Shown one piece after another: positions 10,532 through 22,200 of a DNA stretch of 64,000 bases. The DNA is taken from NCBI GenBank assembly GCA_017506865.1, contig JAFCMP010000556.1, forward strand, positions 310,001-374,000, in the 5' to 3' direction. Position numbers and translations under genes: made by a program. Source of the stretch: Tribonema minus. Its lineage: Eukaryota; Sar; Xanthophyceae; Tribonematales; Tribonemataceae. Below the pieces are notes generated by a model. The model was given only the letters and a program-made list of their open reading frames with translations, searched no databases and was not told the DNA's origin. The stretch's first letter is position 1; the number at the start of each line of letters is the position of its first letter.

Positions 10532-13047
10532 CACAATGTGTGTGTTAACGCCTTGGCAACTTGGTTTTTTTGAAAACTTTTTTCACTCTGGCGGCAGCTT
10601 CAAGTAAACATGTTGAAGTTCTGCACTTCGACAGGTCGGGGAGGCAGCTCTTGGAGGAGGGCGAGGAAGCACCAGGAAGCAGAGGCGAGCTGGCGTGCGA
10701 TGCAGAGGTGAGCGCCAGCGCAGATTCCCTTCCCGCTTCTATGCAAGCAGGAAGTGCATCTCCACGAGGTCATGAGACAGCGCCTACACACAGTGCAAAG
10801 CAAGCGGCACGCGCGCTTCAGTACACGTGCGGGCACGCTGCTGCAAGCACGAGCGTTCCTTGCTGCCACCGTCATCAATGTGTGACGTCGCGCCCGTTGC
10901 TTGCTTCGTTGTCTGGTGGTGACGCGTTGCAGAGCGGTGGCATGCACCGCAGCGAGGACACTGCGGAGACTAGGCAAACAACGACTTGCTGAAGGTACAG
11001 CAACATGTTATAGCATTCTTGCAGAATATCAATACAATTGTGGATTCGAAACATGTTCAGCGAATGGAAGATTTCGCAGTTGACGCGGTTGAGATGGCAC
11101 TGTCCTGCTCCCTGCAGCGTGCCGCGCCATAAGCATGAGATCGACTCTTTGAAGCCCGGACGGCTATGGGAGAACATCAACGCAGGCGAGGTCGCTGTTC
11201 TTGCCATCGTTGTTCATTTCTGGACATCTAGAGCAGCATGTATGGCGACTTTGTCTGATGTTTTGCAGCCTGCAAGGGAAAAAATGCGACGCGCTGATGC
11301 AGCACTCCATTATGTATCTTGGCAGGTGGAGTCACCTGACCCTAAGTTAAACCTGCCGTAGAGGAGGCCTGCAGGTGTAGGTGTATGCTGACATAGCATT
11401 GTGGCGGCACATGCATTCTGCACATCTGCAGTGCACCAGCTGCGCCCAGAAAATGCTCGTCGCTGCTGCCGCCGATAAAACTGCGTCTCCAGCAGCTGAT
11501 TTTCAATCGTAAGCTTGAGTACCGCATGAGCTGAGAACTGTCAGCTACTTAGCGGGAACGCCAGCCGCAACAGTTACATTCACTGTGCTGCGTACTTATC
11601 ATCTTCACAAACAGGCTGAAGCAGCGGCTCATGCTGCGCTTTGTAAGGAGCAGTCGTTGACACTACTGTAAAGGACCAGCTGTGCAGCCGTGCGCTACGT
11701 GAGGAAATACCCACTCACTTGCAGTAGACACATTGTTTACAGACGTGTTTGCCGCGGACGGCTTAGGGTAAGGGTTAGGGTCAGGGTTAGATCTTGCGTC
11801 ACGGCAAGCTCACGCAGCCAATCGCACTTCGGCAGTGCATTTATCAGCGCCCCTCACGCGCACTTCGATGCGGTCGCGCACTGTCGTGCAGCACACGCGG
11901 GAGCGGCGTGGCGGCTGAGCAGCAGCCTCTCAGAGGTGAGTCGCACTTGAACTTCAGAACTTGAACTTCAGTGTGCTGCACTTGCACTTGTAGTGGCCTG
12001 GGCGCTGTGAACGGAAGCATGGGTACGTGCATCGTACCCCGCGGCGCCCCCCATTCGGACCCCGTCTCAGCCAGTTTGCCCCAGCGAAACGCATGGCGGC
12101 TTGGACAGACTTGGGGTTAGGTCTAACCTGATTCTGCGGTGACGCATGCGTCTGCTGACTTGCGCACAAGACTCGACATGCGAATGAAGGCGCAAAAAAA
12201 AAGGCAAGCCTGACTCTGGCTTCAAACCTTACCCTGGACAAGAGAGCTTATTGGGCTTGACGTGTGCCAAAGTCTGATCAACTGGGCAGAAGCGCCGCCC
12301 GATAAAAATTATGCGCATACACATGCCCTCAGTGACTGTTTTGTCGAATTCGGGTAAGACCGGGTGTCACTGGCTTGTTCTCCGCGGTGCTGGCAAACTC
12401 GGGAACATGGCTTCTGATTAGATCCAGTTGAGACTGCGTAGTACTGGCTCGCATTCCGCCATGCTGACAAGCTTCTGTTTTGTCATGTAAGAACAAAGAG
12501 GGCGAGGCATTTTTCGCTGCCGCTTGGGGCCGCATGCTGCGACTATTCCGGCCAACGCATACACGCATGCGTGCAAATTGGTGCAATGCCACCCACACTC
12601 ACGCAGGCATGCACATACACATACATGCATGCATACACGCGTACATCCAGTGCACATAATTTATGCTGTGTACATACGTGCCTACCCGCGGTCTATACAT
12701 GCCTACATGTAGCATACATACATACTGTGTATACAGCGCTCCACGTGGCGTACTCGTTGCGTGCATTGGCGCACGTGGCAGAGCCCAAAGGGGGGTGGAC
12801 AGATCGATGATGATAATCTGGGGGGGGAGATTCCATGCAACGGTGTCATTCAGGAGTGATCACCGCGCAAATCGAGACACGTTCAAGTTGTCACAAGATA
12901 CACGTAGACACTGGTAGCAAGCTTGCCATCAACCACCTGTGCTTTTTGCGCCCTAAGCGGGATTTACATCACAGTTCACACACACCTATACGTGACACAT
13001 GTGCGTACTTCAAGTTGAAGTACATGCGCATATATGGTCGATCGCAG
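10532..13047. other. Non-coding stretch upstream of the CBS gene
   Basis: No gene is certain. A 143-codon + frame (10561-10992) follows a T-rich tract but has no motif. TTAGGG-like repeats occur at 11763-11790. A possible exon end with a good donor (CTCAGAG|GTGAGTCG) lies at 11938; its frame would join in phase with the first CBS exon seen, but it has no ATG, so I did not add it to the model. CA/CATG-rich sequence at 12590-12730 is microsatellite-like. Confidence 0.4.
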
Positions 13048-13090
13048 CCGGGCAGCCACTCGTACGGCGAGACGCCGTCAACCGTCAACG
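13048..13090 (+). repeat. 5'-edge echo of the first CBS exon
   Basis: A copy of the acceptor (GATCGCAG) and the first codons of the exon, PGSHSYGETPSTVN, lies about 155 bp upstream of the real exon at 13203. It is followed at once by GTACGTGTACG in place of the rest of the exon. Confidence 0.85.
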
Positions 13091-13202
13091 TACGTGTACG
13101 CAAATGCATACATGCACACATGCTAGCGCACCTGTGTTACATGCCTACCTACATGAGTGAACTTCAAGCTGAAGTACATGCGTACGCGTGTGTCGATCGC
13201 AG

Positions 13203-16200
13203 CCGGGCAGCCACTCATACGGCGAGACGCCGTCGACCGTCAACGAGCTGAGCAGCGCGCGCTCGGCGCTGGAGAAGTCCTGCTACTTCAAGATCGACTT
13301 CAAGATCGATGAGGACGCCACCGTCTACGAGGCGGTGCAGCGGTTCGCTGCGTACAACATCGGCGCGCTCGCGGTACGTTCGAAAAACTCTCTATGTACA
13401 TACCGCACGCGTGATCTGTGTCTTGCGTACCGTAGTACCGTGTGTACATGCATGCCTTCGCTGCGTACCGCAGTTTTGTGCACCCCGCCGCAGGCACTAC
13501 GCCTTCGCCGCGTACCGCATTGGCGCTGCTGCGGTTTCCATCTCTGTATGAACACCGTATCTACATGCGCACTCAAGGAGGCCTGTGTATCATGTAAATT
13601 GCGGCATGTGTAATATAACGGATCACGCCCAGCTCTCTCTAATAGAGTCTCTATGGCATGCGTGTCCAGCGAAGCCTGACGCACTGGCGCAGTCGTTGAC
13701 GCTCCCGCGCTCGCTCTTGAACTTGAGGAAGAACTTTATGCAGGGGCCGTGCCGCGAGTGCATGCGGGGTTGCCCAGCTGAAGTTTGAGCATCGCACCGC
13801 ACTCGTCCGAACTGCTTCCATCCATGACGTTCGTTCGTCTCGCGCGCGCGCGGACGGCGCTCAACCTAACCCTAACCCTAACCCTATGCCATGGCTCGCG
13901 TACGCACGTATGCATGCATCATAGCGATGCCGCTCGCACGCCCTCTGCGCTTAGGGTTAGGGTTAGGCCTAACCCTACAGCGGCGCCACGCCGCGTGGCC
14001 AGAGCGCGCGCGTCACTGCCTCCGCCGCTGCTGCGGCCGGCACGCGCGTTGCTGCCTACTGTCGACTGCACAGTGCCCTGTAGTGATGCGTACTTTATGC
14101 TAATCTGCCCTCGGCGTGCTCCGGCATCCGAGCAGCGGTAGCACGAGCGAACGCGCATGCAGAGCCTCCACGCAGTCAGTACATACATACCCATTGAGCA
14201 CCGTGGCAGCGCTCACCGCAGAGGTGCGACGTCTCCTGCCGCTGCGTGCTGGCGCTGACGGCGCACATCTGCAGAAGTTCAACAGCAGAAGTTCAACAAC
14301 GGGCGCCCGCACGGCAGTCGGCTTTGACCGCAAGCTCTCTGCGCATTTAAGCAACGGTGGTTTTGGGCGTGCTAAGCGTGGTTGCCACACAGTACTTCAG
14401 CGACTGCAGCGCAGTTGTCACAGTTTCAGTGTTCCGCAGTCTCAGCTTTCTTTCTCCGCGGCTAGCGCGGAACTTCGCCAACTGCTGCATTCAAGAAGCT
14501 CAGATTTCAACAAGTCGGCAGAGGTGAATCTGGCCTCGTCACAGCCGACTCACGTCTCCCGGCGCACTCAGCACCTCCGCAAGGCTGTTGCGTTTTCCAC
14601 GTGCGTCAGGTGACGGGCAAGGGGCGCTAATCAATTCTTCAAAATTGAACTTCAACTTGGTGAACCGCCCTACTCGCCGTCTCCCCGCGCACTCGGCTTG
14701 TCTGCGCAACGCGTGTTTAAACTTCAACTTGTTGATTCGCCCTTTGTCACAACCAACTCACGTTCCCCCCCGCGCACTCTGCACATCTGCGCGACTTATT
14801 GCGTTTTTGCAACAGGTTACGGACAAGGGGGGCAAGGTGGTGGGCATCATCTCGGAGCGCGACTATGTGTGCAAGATTGCGCTGCTCGGACGACAGAGCC
14901 AGACCACCAAGGTATGTATGTATGTAGTTGAACCTCAAGTTTGAACTTGTGTCATCTTGCGCTCACGATGTGTCCGAGCGCGACTACGTGTGCAAGATTG
15001 CCCTGCTCGGGCGGCAGAGCCAGACCACCAAGGTATGTATACGCATGTAGGTGAACTTCAAGGGTGAACTTGTGCCATTTGCACTCAGATCATGTCCGAG
15101 CACATGTAGAAGAGAATGTTCATGTTGCGAAGTTAGTAATCAGATTATCCCCGAGCGCGCCTATGTGTGCAAGATTGCGCTGCTCGAACGGCAAGTCAGA
15201 CCACTAAGGCATGCACAAGTATGCTTTGTCACAGGAAGAAAATCATGCGTGCAGGCTAGCACGCCACACCGCACCCATGCATAGCGCAGAGGCAGAACGG
15301 AGACAGGCACAAGGCGACACACACACTCGTGGTGTTGCCGGAAAGGAAGGTGGAAAGGAAGGTGGAGGAGGCTGAAGGAAGTGATATCATCATCAACAGC
15401 AAACCTGCGCGTGCCAGCTCAGGATTGCCGAGTCAGCTCAATGATCTGCAGCTGATCTCGAACAGCTCGCGGACAGAACTGCACGTCAACTACACCGTCA
15501 TGTGCAAACCTCAACCAGGGCATCTGACTCTTATTCTGCAACAGCGCCGTATTGCAACACACGCATCACGGCTTGAACAGGCGTGAAGTGCGCTAAGTGC
15601 ATCTGCACGCGAATCACATCAGAGCTGCGCCTGTGTGTGCAAACGGCACTGCTCAAACGTCACAGCCAGAGGATTACAAGGCATGTATCTACACGCTGTC
15701 GAGCTTTAAGGCCTGAACTGTTGTGGATTGTACTGAGTACGGCGAGCCTGGCAGCCACTAACTCGCGTCGCGCCGCGCGCAGGTGAAGGAGGTGGCGGCC
15801 ATGGGCGCCAATATCACCGTCGCTAAGAAGGGCGGCTTGCTGCACGACTGCATGCATAAGATGCTCGTGCGCCTCACCTGCCCACTTCAACTTTATCTTG
15901 AAGTATTAGTTCACGAGCTCTCCCTCCCTGCGTCGCGCCGTTTCGCGCCGCGCGTGCAGGTGAAGGAGGTGGCGACCATGGGCGCCAACATCATCGTCGC
16001 CAAGAAGAGCGACTCGCTGCACGACTGCATGCGCAAGATGCTCGCGCGCGACATCCGCCACCTGCCCGTGCTCGACGAGGAGTCGGGAACGGTCGTCGGC
16101 ATGCTCTCCATAAAGGACCTTATTAAGGAGGTCGCGCATGAGAAGGAAGCCCTCATCGCCAAGCTCAAGGACTTCAAGCTTGGCCGCGGCGGGTTCTTCG

Positions 16201-16211
16201 AGCACACTTGA
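13203..16211 (+). CDS. Paired CBS-domain protein, CBSX3-like
   Basis: Exons seen: 13203-13373, 14816-14911 and 15960-16211, all phase 0, giving 172 codons plus stop; the first exon with the start codon was not found. The order matches a Bateman module of two CBS repeats: DEDATVYEAVQRFAAYNIGA; then VTDKGGKVVGIISERDYV with RQSQTTKVKEVATMG; then SDSLHDCMRKMLARDIRHLP with GTVVGMLSIKDLIKEV and a C-terminal helix (HEKEALIAKLKDF). Motifs GIISERDY and IRHLPV are those of plant CBSX3-type and bacterial single-Bateman proteins, which bind adenosyl ligands; CBSX3 acts in mitochondria with thioredoxin o and complex I. Location here is unknown because the N-terminus is missing. Every visible exon border except the start is accompanied by truncated copies. 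Confidence 0.87.
13450..13541 (+). repeat. Two 3'-edge echoes of the first CBS exon
   Basis: Copies of the exon end (FAAYNIGALA) appear at about 13455-13478 and 13501-13541, as CTTCGCTGCGTACCGCA and CCTTCGCCGCGTACCGCA followed by TTGGCGCTGCTGCGG. Both are degraded compared with the real end at 13373. Confidence 0.6.
13864..13886 (-). repeat. Interstitial telomere-like tract
   Basis: About four CCCTAA units in the first CBS-gene intron seen; a TTAGGG tract in the opposite orientation is 65 bp away at 13951-13978. Confidence 0.88.
14535..14622 (+). repeat. 5'-edge echo of the second CBS exon
   Basis: The intron end before exon 14816 (ACCAACTCACGTTCCC...) and the first codons are present here in a diverged form, ending CAG|GTGACGGGCAAGGGG against CAG|GTTACGGACAAGGGG in the true exon. 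The acceptor AG is kept. Confidence 0.7.
14965..15215 (+). repeat. Two 3'-edge echoes of the second CBS exon
   Basis: Copies reading SERDYVCKIALLGRQSQTTK and then GTATG occur at 14972-15031, and a more damaged one (PERAYVCKIALLERQVR) at 15150-15205. Both lack the first part of the exon (VTDKGGKVVGII). The nearer copy keeps a working donor (AAG|GTATGTATAC). A further weak trace (TSELRLCVQTALLKRHSQR) is at about 15610-15670. Confidence 0.9.
15779..15875 (+). repeat. 5'-edge echo of the last CBS exon
   Basis: About 177 bp upstream of exon 15960 lies a copy with acceptor GCGCGCAG and the first 30 codons, reading VKEVAAMGANITVAKKGGLL and then HDCMHKMLVR. It ends where intron-like CTCACCTGCCC follows. 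The amino acid changes are mild, so the copy is recent or was coding for a time. Confidence 0.92.
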
Positions 16212-16245
16212 GGGGGGGGTCGTGGACCACTACTTCAAGTTGAAG

Positions 16246-16312
16246 TTGAGCAGGCCCTCATCGCCAACTCAAGGACTTCAAGGTGGGCTGCGGGGGGTTA
16301 TTCGAGCACAGG
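16246..16312 (+). repeat. Echo of the end of the CBS coding region beyond its stop
   Basis: The last codons (EALIAKLKDFKLGRGGFFEH) are repeated about 100 bp downstream in frame-broken form, with the G-rich tract and an ACTTCAAGTTGAAGT palindrome between. The duplicated unit therefore includes the stop codon and the start of the 3' UTR, so the duplication is not tied to splice sites alone. Confidence 0.88.
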
Positions 16313-17740
16313 GCGGGGGGTGGAAGGGGGGGGTTCGGGGTGGAGGGGGGGCGTGAACTACTACTTCAAATCGAATTTGATAGGATGACACTGTGCAAGT
16401 TGAAGTCTGGTACTAGCGTGGGGGTGAGGCGCGCGCCAGGGGACAGCGGTGGTGGGCGACCGCCGCCCGCGTAGGTTGTTGAAGTTTTGGCGCATTGGCA
16501 GGGGGGGCATTGCATACGGGGGGAGGGGGCTTTCGCGGTGTCCAATCCTTACACCTAATGTTGTACTTGAACATTGAGGCAGGCGTACGGAACGGCGCCA
16601 GAGCTGGATCTGCCGGAGAGGCGACAATTCCACTATGGAAGTGGTACTGTACTGCTCCATGCAATAGTAGTATGGTCATTTGGCGTTCGCGGCGTTTTGC
16701 ATTCGTGCTGTGTAGCGTAGTGAGCGGTTGTGTGCGCACCTGCCGGCTGTGCCGTCCGTTTGGTGGCCCTCTAATTTTACTGTGACAGTGCGGGGCACCA
16801 CCGCCACGCGACGTGCCCGTCTGCCCTGTGTACAATGAATTCTTGGTTGATTCATGATGAATTCACAGTGAATTCACGGTGAATTCGCGTCGTCCTCGCT
16901 GCGCCGCGCTGCACGTGTTGCTTGTTGTTGTGACATGCGACGAGCCAAGCGGCGCCCCTGAGTGGACCTGCACATGCCAGTTGGCATTGACAATACGTGT
17001 GCTTACACACTTGTCAACACTGCAGCCGTCGTTGACGTACTACAGCATATGGCGGTGTTACAGACGAAGAATGTACATCAGGTCTTGAAATTGCATTGTG
17101 CATTGACAACACGAGTTGTTGACACACGGGGCGCACGCGCAGCATTGGCGGGCACTGCTGTGTGCTGTTGGGATCGACGCATGAGCGTCAGCGCAACAGT
17201 GCTCGGTGAACTCGTCTACTCTTATAAATCATTGGCAGCTGCTCGCTACCTCTTTCGTGCTGCGCTGATAGTCCAATAGGGCTCACTGTGCAATTGAAGC
17301 ACACCAGGCCAACATGTACCCTGCGGACGCAGGTCCCATTACTGCCGGTGTGAGGCTGCATGCCCCCATCTGGTGTGCTTGGCCTACACCCCTGATTTGC
17401 TACCACAAATCATACTTCGACTTCTATCAAGTCTGGTTGTCACTTAAGAGCAGTCGCCTCAGTGTGTATGCATACATGTATGTTCACACTAAACAAAATG
17501 GTGTCGTGTTCGCTGCAACAAGCTGGCTTTCAGCAGCACTCGCCATGTGTGCGAGTGCGACAGAGTAGCTGCACATCGAGCAGCACCTGCATAAGTACGT
17601 GTCAGTGCAACAAGACATGTCAGTATGATCAGTAAGCGTTTCGCTGGCGCGGGAGTTGGCGGAGCGCGTCATGGCGTACACACGCGGAGCGCAAATGCTG
17701 GGCTGTGTTGCAGCGCCGGTATCCAGGCTCCTAGGGCACA
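16313..17740. other. Non-coding stretch downstream of the CBS gene
   Basis: Holds a cluster of GAATTC-centred palindromes at 16836-16886. A 105-codon + frame (16962-17279) of ordinary composition has no recognisable motif. No gene is supported. Confidence 0.4.
16836..16886. repeat. Cluster of GTGAATTCAC-type palindromes
   Basis: TGAATTC occurs five times in about 50 bp, with the perfect palindrome GTGAATTCAC at 16868-16877 and near-copies either side. It may be a protein-binding site cluster or a simple repeat expansion. Confidence 0.7.
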
Positions 17741-17833
17741 GCGCAGACTAGGCTGCTGCGTTGACGCAAGCTTTTCGATTGCATAGGCAACCCGGCCTCC
17801 CTTGGGCCTTTATAAATACAAGTCCATACGTAC
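17741..17833. repeat. 93-bp dispersed repeat, copy B, with TATA-like core
   Basis: Identical to 9024-9116 over its whole length. The sequence immediately outside the match differs on both sides, so the borders are sharp. No gene start lies close by on either strand here, which weakens a simple promoter explanation. Confidence 0.9.
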
Positions 17834-19297
17834 CAGTGCCCCATGCTGTGGGCATGCCTCCTATCGGTGCCAACCTCTAAAGCTTTCTTTCTGATTCTTG
17901 CTGTAGACAGGAAGTTGATTCTTGCTGTAGACAGGAAGCTCGGCTGTAATCGTTAATAATCAGCCCTGCACACTCCAAGCAGCAGCGCCAGCAGGCAACT
18001 CCAATCAAGTGGGGGTGCTGAATGTCGTGAACCTACCAGATTGTCGACAATCATGCCCGTGGGCATGTTTTGTGAATTCCACTCAGCCCACGAAATGTAG
18101 CCCGGCCCTTATTTTTAAAGTTCCTCACAATCGTATGATAATGTCCCCCCCTCCCCCCGCCGCTTTCTCGTCTAGCGCATCCTCTTTACATACGCCGCGG
18201 CGCGTGCATTGTTGCTTGGCAGCACACGCATGCAAACATCGTCAAGTCAGGCACACCATTGGTTTTCCAGCCTCGCATTTGCACAGTCAGCTGCTGCCCA
18301 CTGGTGCCGCTGATGCAGAACTTGCCCTTGCAGTGCAAAATCCACACACCATGTGGCGCCATTTCGTGCTTCCGGCACCTCACGCAAGCGGCTGGTCAGC
18401 AGTGCCACCGGCGGCAACCATATGTGTATGCATGATCGGTTATGTGCGCTGCGCATGTTCGGCGCACGTGCATCTCCGTGTCCATATTGATAGGCCCTCC
18501 ACGGTGGAACACGGGACCATTTTCGTCAGAAGAACACGCCACGGTTGCAGGGACAGTGCAAGACAAGTACGCCAATCTACCTTGGCTTTAGTTGTAAGTC
18601 ATGAAATCACTAGGGCGCCAACTCACGGCAGACTGTCCAAAGCGACGGGCATCAGCGCCGCGGTAGACAGCAACAACTGCGGTACAGCTCAAGAGGGAGC
18701 TGGAGGCATTCCACGCCGTCCTGCACCAAGACTTGAAGTCTTGACTTGGAACGCCAAACACAGACCTCAGGACAACGCGCCATGGTCCACCCGTGGGGGC
18801 TGCTCAAAACCGTCGGCCACTTCTCAGCAGTCATGATGTTCACCGCCTTTCAGCTAGCTGAAGCGTCCGCGCGGGCGTTCTGACAGCCCTCGCCTGCTGC
18901 ACTCGTTGCAACTCAATTGAGAAGCCGCGGTTTTGAGCAGCTGACCGGCTGACCATGATGGGGAGGTCACTGGTCCAGATCGAGGTTGTCTTTGGTGTCA
19001 GAGTCTTGGTGAAGGACCGAGTGTGGAACGCCCCCACACACACCACTCTAAGTAGTTTCGGAGTTCAACTTCGGCAATGGCGAGTCACAAGTATTTGATG
19101 TTCGATGCCCAATCCAATGTGTTGCGAGAAACATGCCCCGGAGAAAAGCTTGCTCGAACCCGTTGGCGAATTGCCAGCTGCTAGAGTGCAGCGTCTGGCT
19201 CGGCAAAGAGTTGCAAACCATTGCCTAGCAGCAACAGCGGTCTATCAGCCACAAGGTCAGCGATTCCTACTGCAATCACGATCTTCAGCAAAACGAG
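17834..19297. other. Region upstream of the substrate-binding-protein gene, with one long open frame
   Basis: A + strand frame stays open from 18009 to a TGA at 18834-18836 (276 codons). Its first ATG comes late, at about 18139, and the predicted protein is Cys/His/Ser-rich without a domain that I recognise. A frame of this length is unlikely by chance at this base composition, but no splice context supports it. The rest, including the presumed promoter before 19298, shows nothing specific. Confidence 0.35.
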
Positions 19298-22200
19298 ATG
19301 GTTGCGGCTGCAGCATGTGCGGCTCTGCTGAGTGTGCTGCTGGCATCACGAGTTGCAGCTGCAAACCTGCTAGACGGGCAGTGCGTTGCTGCTGGCGACT
19401 ACGATGCGGCAACTGATTACTTCCCCGACAAGGTCGCCGTCAACTACGCCAAGCAGTTCACAGTCACGTACCACAAGAACTACAAGACGGTCACCAACCT
19501 CAACGCTGGCCTCACGTACGTCCTCTACCAGTGCGGAACTCCCGACCCTGCCCTAGCCGTCGATGGCACTTTTGCTGTGCCCATCACGAGGCTGGCACTG
19601 GGCGATACCACCTGGATCAACCGCATCGAGCAGCTGGGAGAGCGGACGTCCATCGTGGCCTTCGGCACGGACCCTGCGTATGTGAGCTCGCCGTGCCTCA
19701 AGGTGATGTTGGCGGACAATATGACTGCGGATGCTTTCAACCAGAACACCTACTGCTGGGACAACGCTGCGCTGGAGGCTGCGGGAGTGAACGTGACGTT
19801 CAACGGCGATGCCCTGAACAGCTCTCCACGAAAGGTGCGACGTTCGCGCGGCGTTGCTGCACACAGCGTGCTGCAATTCTCTGCGCTTGCTGTGCATGAG
19901 AGCATCTGCTTCGGTACACATACATTGCACGCATCAGTGATTACTTCCAGTATTTATTTTTCCGAAGCGTGTGATTTATACAGAGAGAGAGTTCACCAGC
20001 GGGGGGCAGTGAACGCTGTGCAGCGATCAGTACCTTGGCGCTTCAATCAACAAGTTACATCAACTTACCATAGCCTTCAAAACAATTGGGGTGGCTATGC
20101 TGCTGGCGTATCAATCACCTGGTGCCCATATAGTCGTGTCACACCGTCAACCCTGAAGGCCACAGTGCTTCTCATCTCGGACCGCCCACAAATTCGCCAA
20201 GGCGTTGACAGAGTATTTCCTCTCCAGCGGCGCAGTCCACCATAACAGCCATGTACGTGGTTCCACGCACGCAGGATGGGCTACTTTGCCCCTATTGTTT
20301 TGCTGATGTTTGAGGCAGCATGGTGTACATGTAGACATGGCGTTGCGGTGGTGCGGTGTCCATGGAGGCGCTCCCAGAGGCGCGTGGTGACCTGCTGCAC
20401 GCTATGAGAAGCGTCTGCGCCCAGACCTATACACAGACCTATGCAATGTGCATCAGGGTTCGGGTTGGGGTGAAGGTTAGGGCTAGGGATAGATGCAGCA
20501 CAGACCACATGCAATTAATGCGGAGCAACAGGATCAACACAGCGACCAGCCGCTCCACAACCAGATTGGTCGTTGCCAGAGCGAATTTGATCTGCAAGAG
20601 GTTTGCAGTTCCGCGGTGCTGTCATGTCATGTCGGGTCTGCAGCGGCCTTGACATCAATCATCTGTGCTTTCTCGTGCCCTGGGCAAGCTTCAACAACAG
20701 GTGCTCCTACAATGAAGAAAGTCCAGGACAGTATGCAAAGGGAGTGTGACACGACACCTAACCCTAGCCCTAACCCACTACGGCCACGCCAGACCACGCG
20801 TGTACTCTGCGTTGCGCAACGAAGCAGCTGTGACTGCGGTCTGGCCGGCGCGCTGTTGGACTCACCCCGTCCCACGGCCATGCTATGTACTCACATCTAC
20901 TTCTATTAGTATATGCAGCCATGTATGCGCGGCAAATTCACGGCTTGACCCCGCTTTGGACCCCCTGTAACGCGCCGTCGTCTGCCGATGCGGCAGAGGA
21001 CGCGCGCTATGGCCTACACTCATCACATAATGAAGTAGTGGCCTCCATTCTACATGTGCATCTTATGTACTCATACCTATTCTCTATACTCTCATGTATG
21101 CGCGGCAGGTGTGCGGCAGCGACCCGGCCTCCGACCCCCTGTACAACTTCGTCGTTTTCAGCGCCGTAATTTTGCGTATGCACCTTGTGTACTCATCATC
21201 AAATACCTATATTATACGCAGCCATCACATATGCATCTTTTGTACTTATAATTATATCGTGTAATCTCATGTATGCGCGGCAGGTGTGCGGCAGCGACCC
21301 GACCTCGGACCCCCTGTACCACGCAGTGGTATTCAGCGACACCGCCGACGCGGCGGAGGACGCGCTGGGCCAGGCGGAGTGGATCAAGTTCGCGGCGCTG
21401 TTCTACAACCGTGAGGCGCAGGCGAACGCCGTATTCAACGGTATGGCCAGCAGGTACGTATGTGTTTTGCATATACGGTATGTATATGCTATGCGGGACC
21501 TGCATGCACCAGGCAAAAATTGATCTACAACGGTGTGGCCAGCAGGTACGTATCGCATGTACACAGTATGTAGAGGTACGTATATATACACTGCGCGGGA
21601 TCTGCTTTCACCAGGCAACATTGAAGTTTGTGGCACGCTTCCGCAACGCAGGCACGTATCGCATGCGTACGCTGCACGCGGCACTGCATGCACGCAGGCG
21701 ATGACGCAGTTCGGGCCGCTCCTCTACTGCGGCAGGATGTGTGTACTTGCAAACCGCATGTACCTGCGCGCGTGTGTACGGCAGCTCCTCTACTACCTCC
21801 TCCCTACGAGCGCGCGTGTGTTATCACCGTGCGCAGATGCCAGCGCGCCGCCGCCAGATGCCGTGACGCGCAGCGAGGTGCCCCCTGCGCCCCGCGTGAC
21901 GCACCCGTTTTGTCAACCCTACGCTCACATTGTCACATATTCTAATCATATGTGGTAGACAACATATACTTTGAAAAGTACGCAGCTGTACACAAAAGCG
22001 TACGTATACAGCTGCACCTACCTCCTTCATCTGCCACCAACGCCGCGACGTGCAGCGAGGTGCTGCCCCACCCCAGCCCGATGTACTCGTTGCATCATAT
22101 CATACATATAGGGTTGCACGAAAACGTATTTGGCCACACATATACGGCGTATTTGGGGCGTATTTGGCAACCAGGAATAAGTTTTTGAGCAAACCGCAAT

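Noticed and set aside
11690..11938. Possible first exon of the CBS gene ending at a good donor
   Set aside because: In phase with the next exon but without an ATG and reading through TTAGGG repeats; left out of the model.
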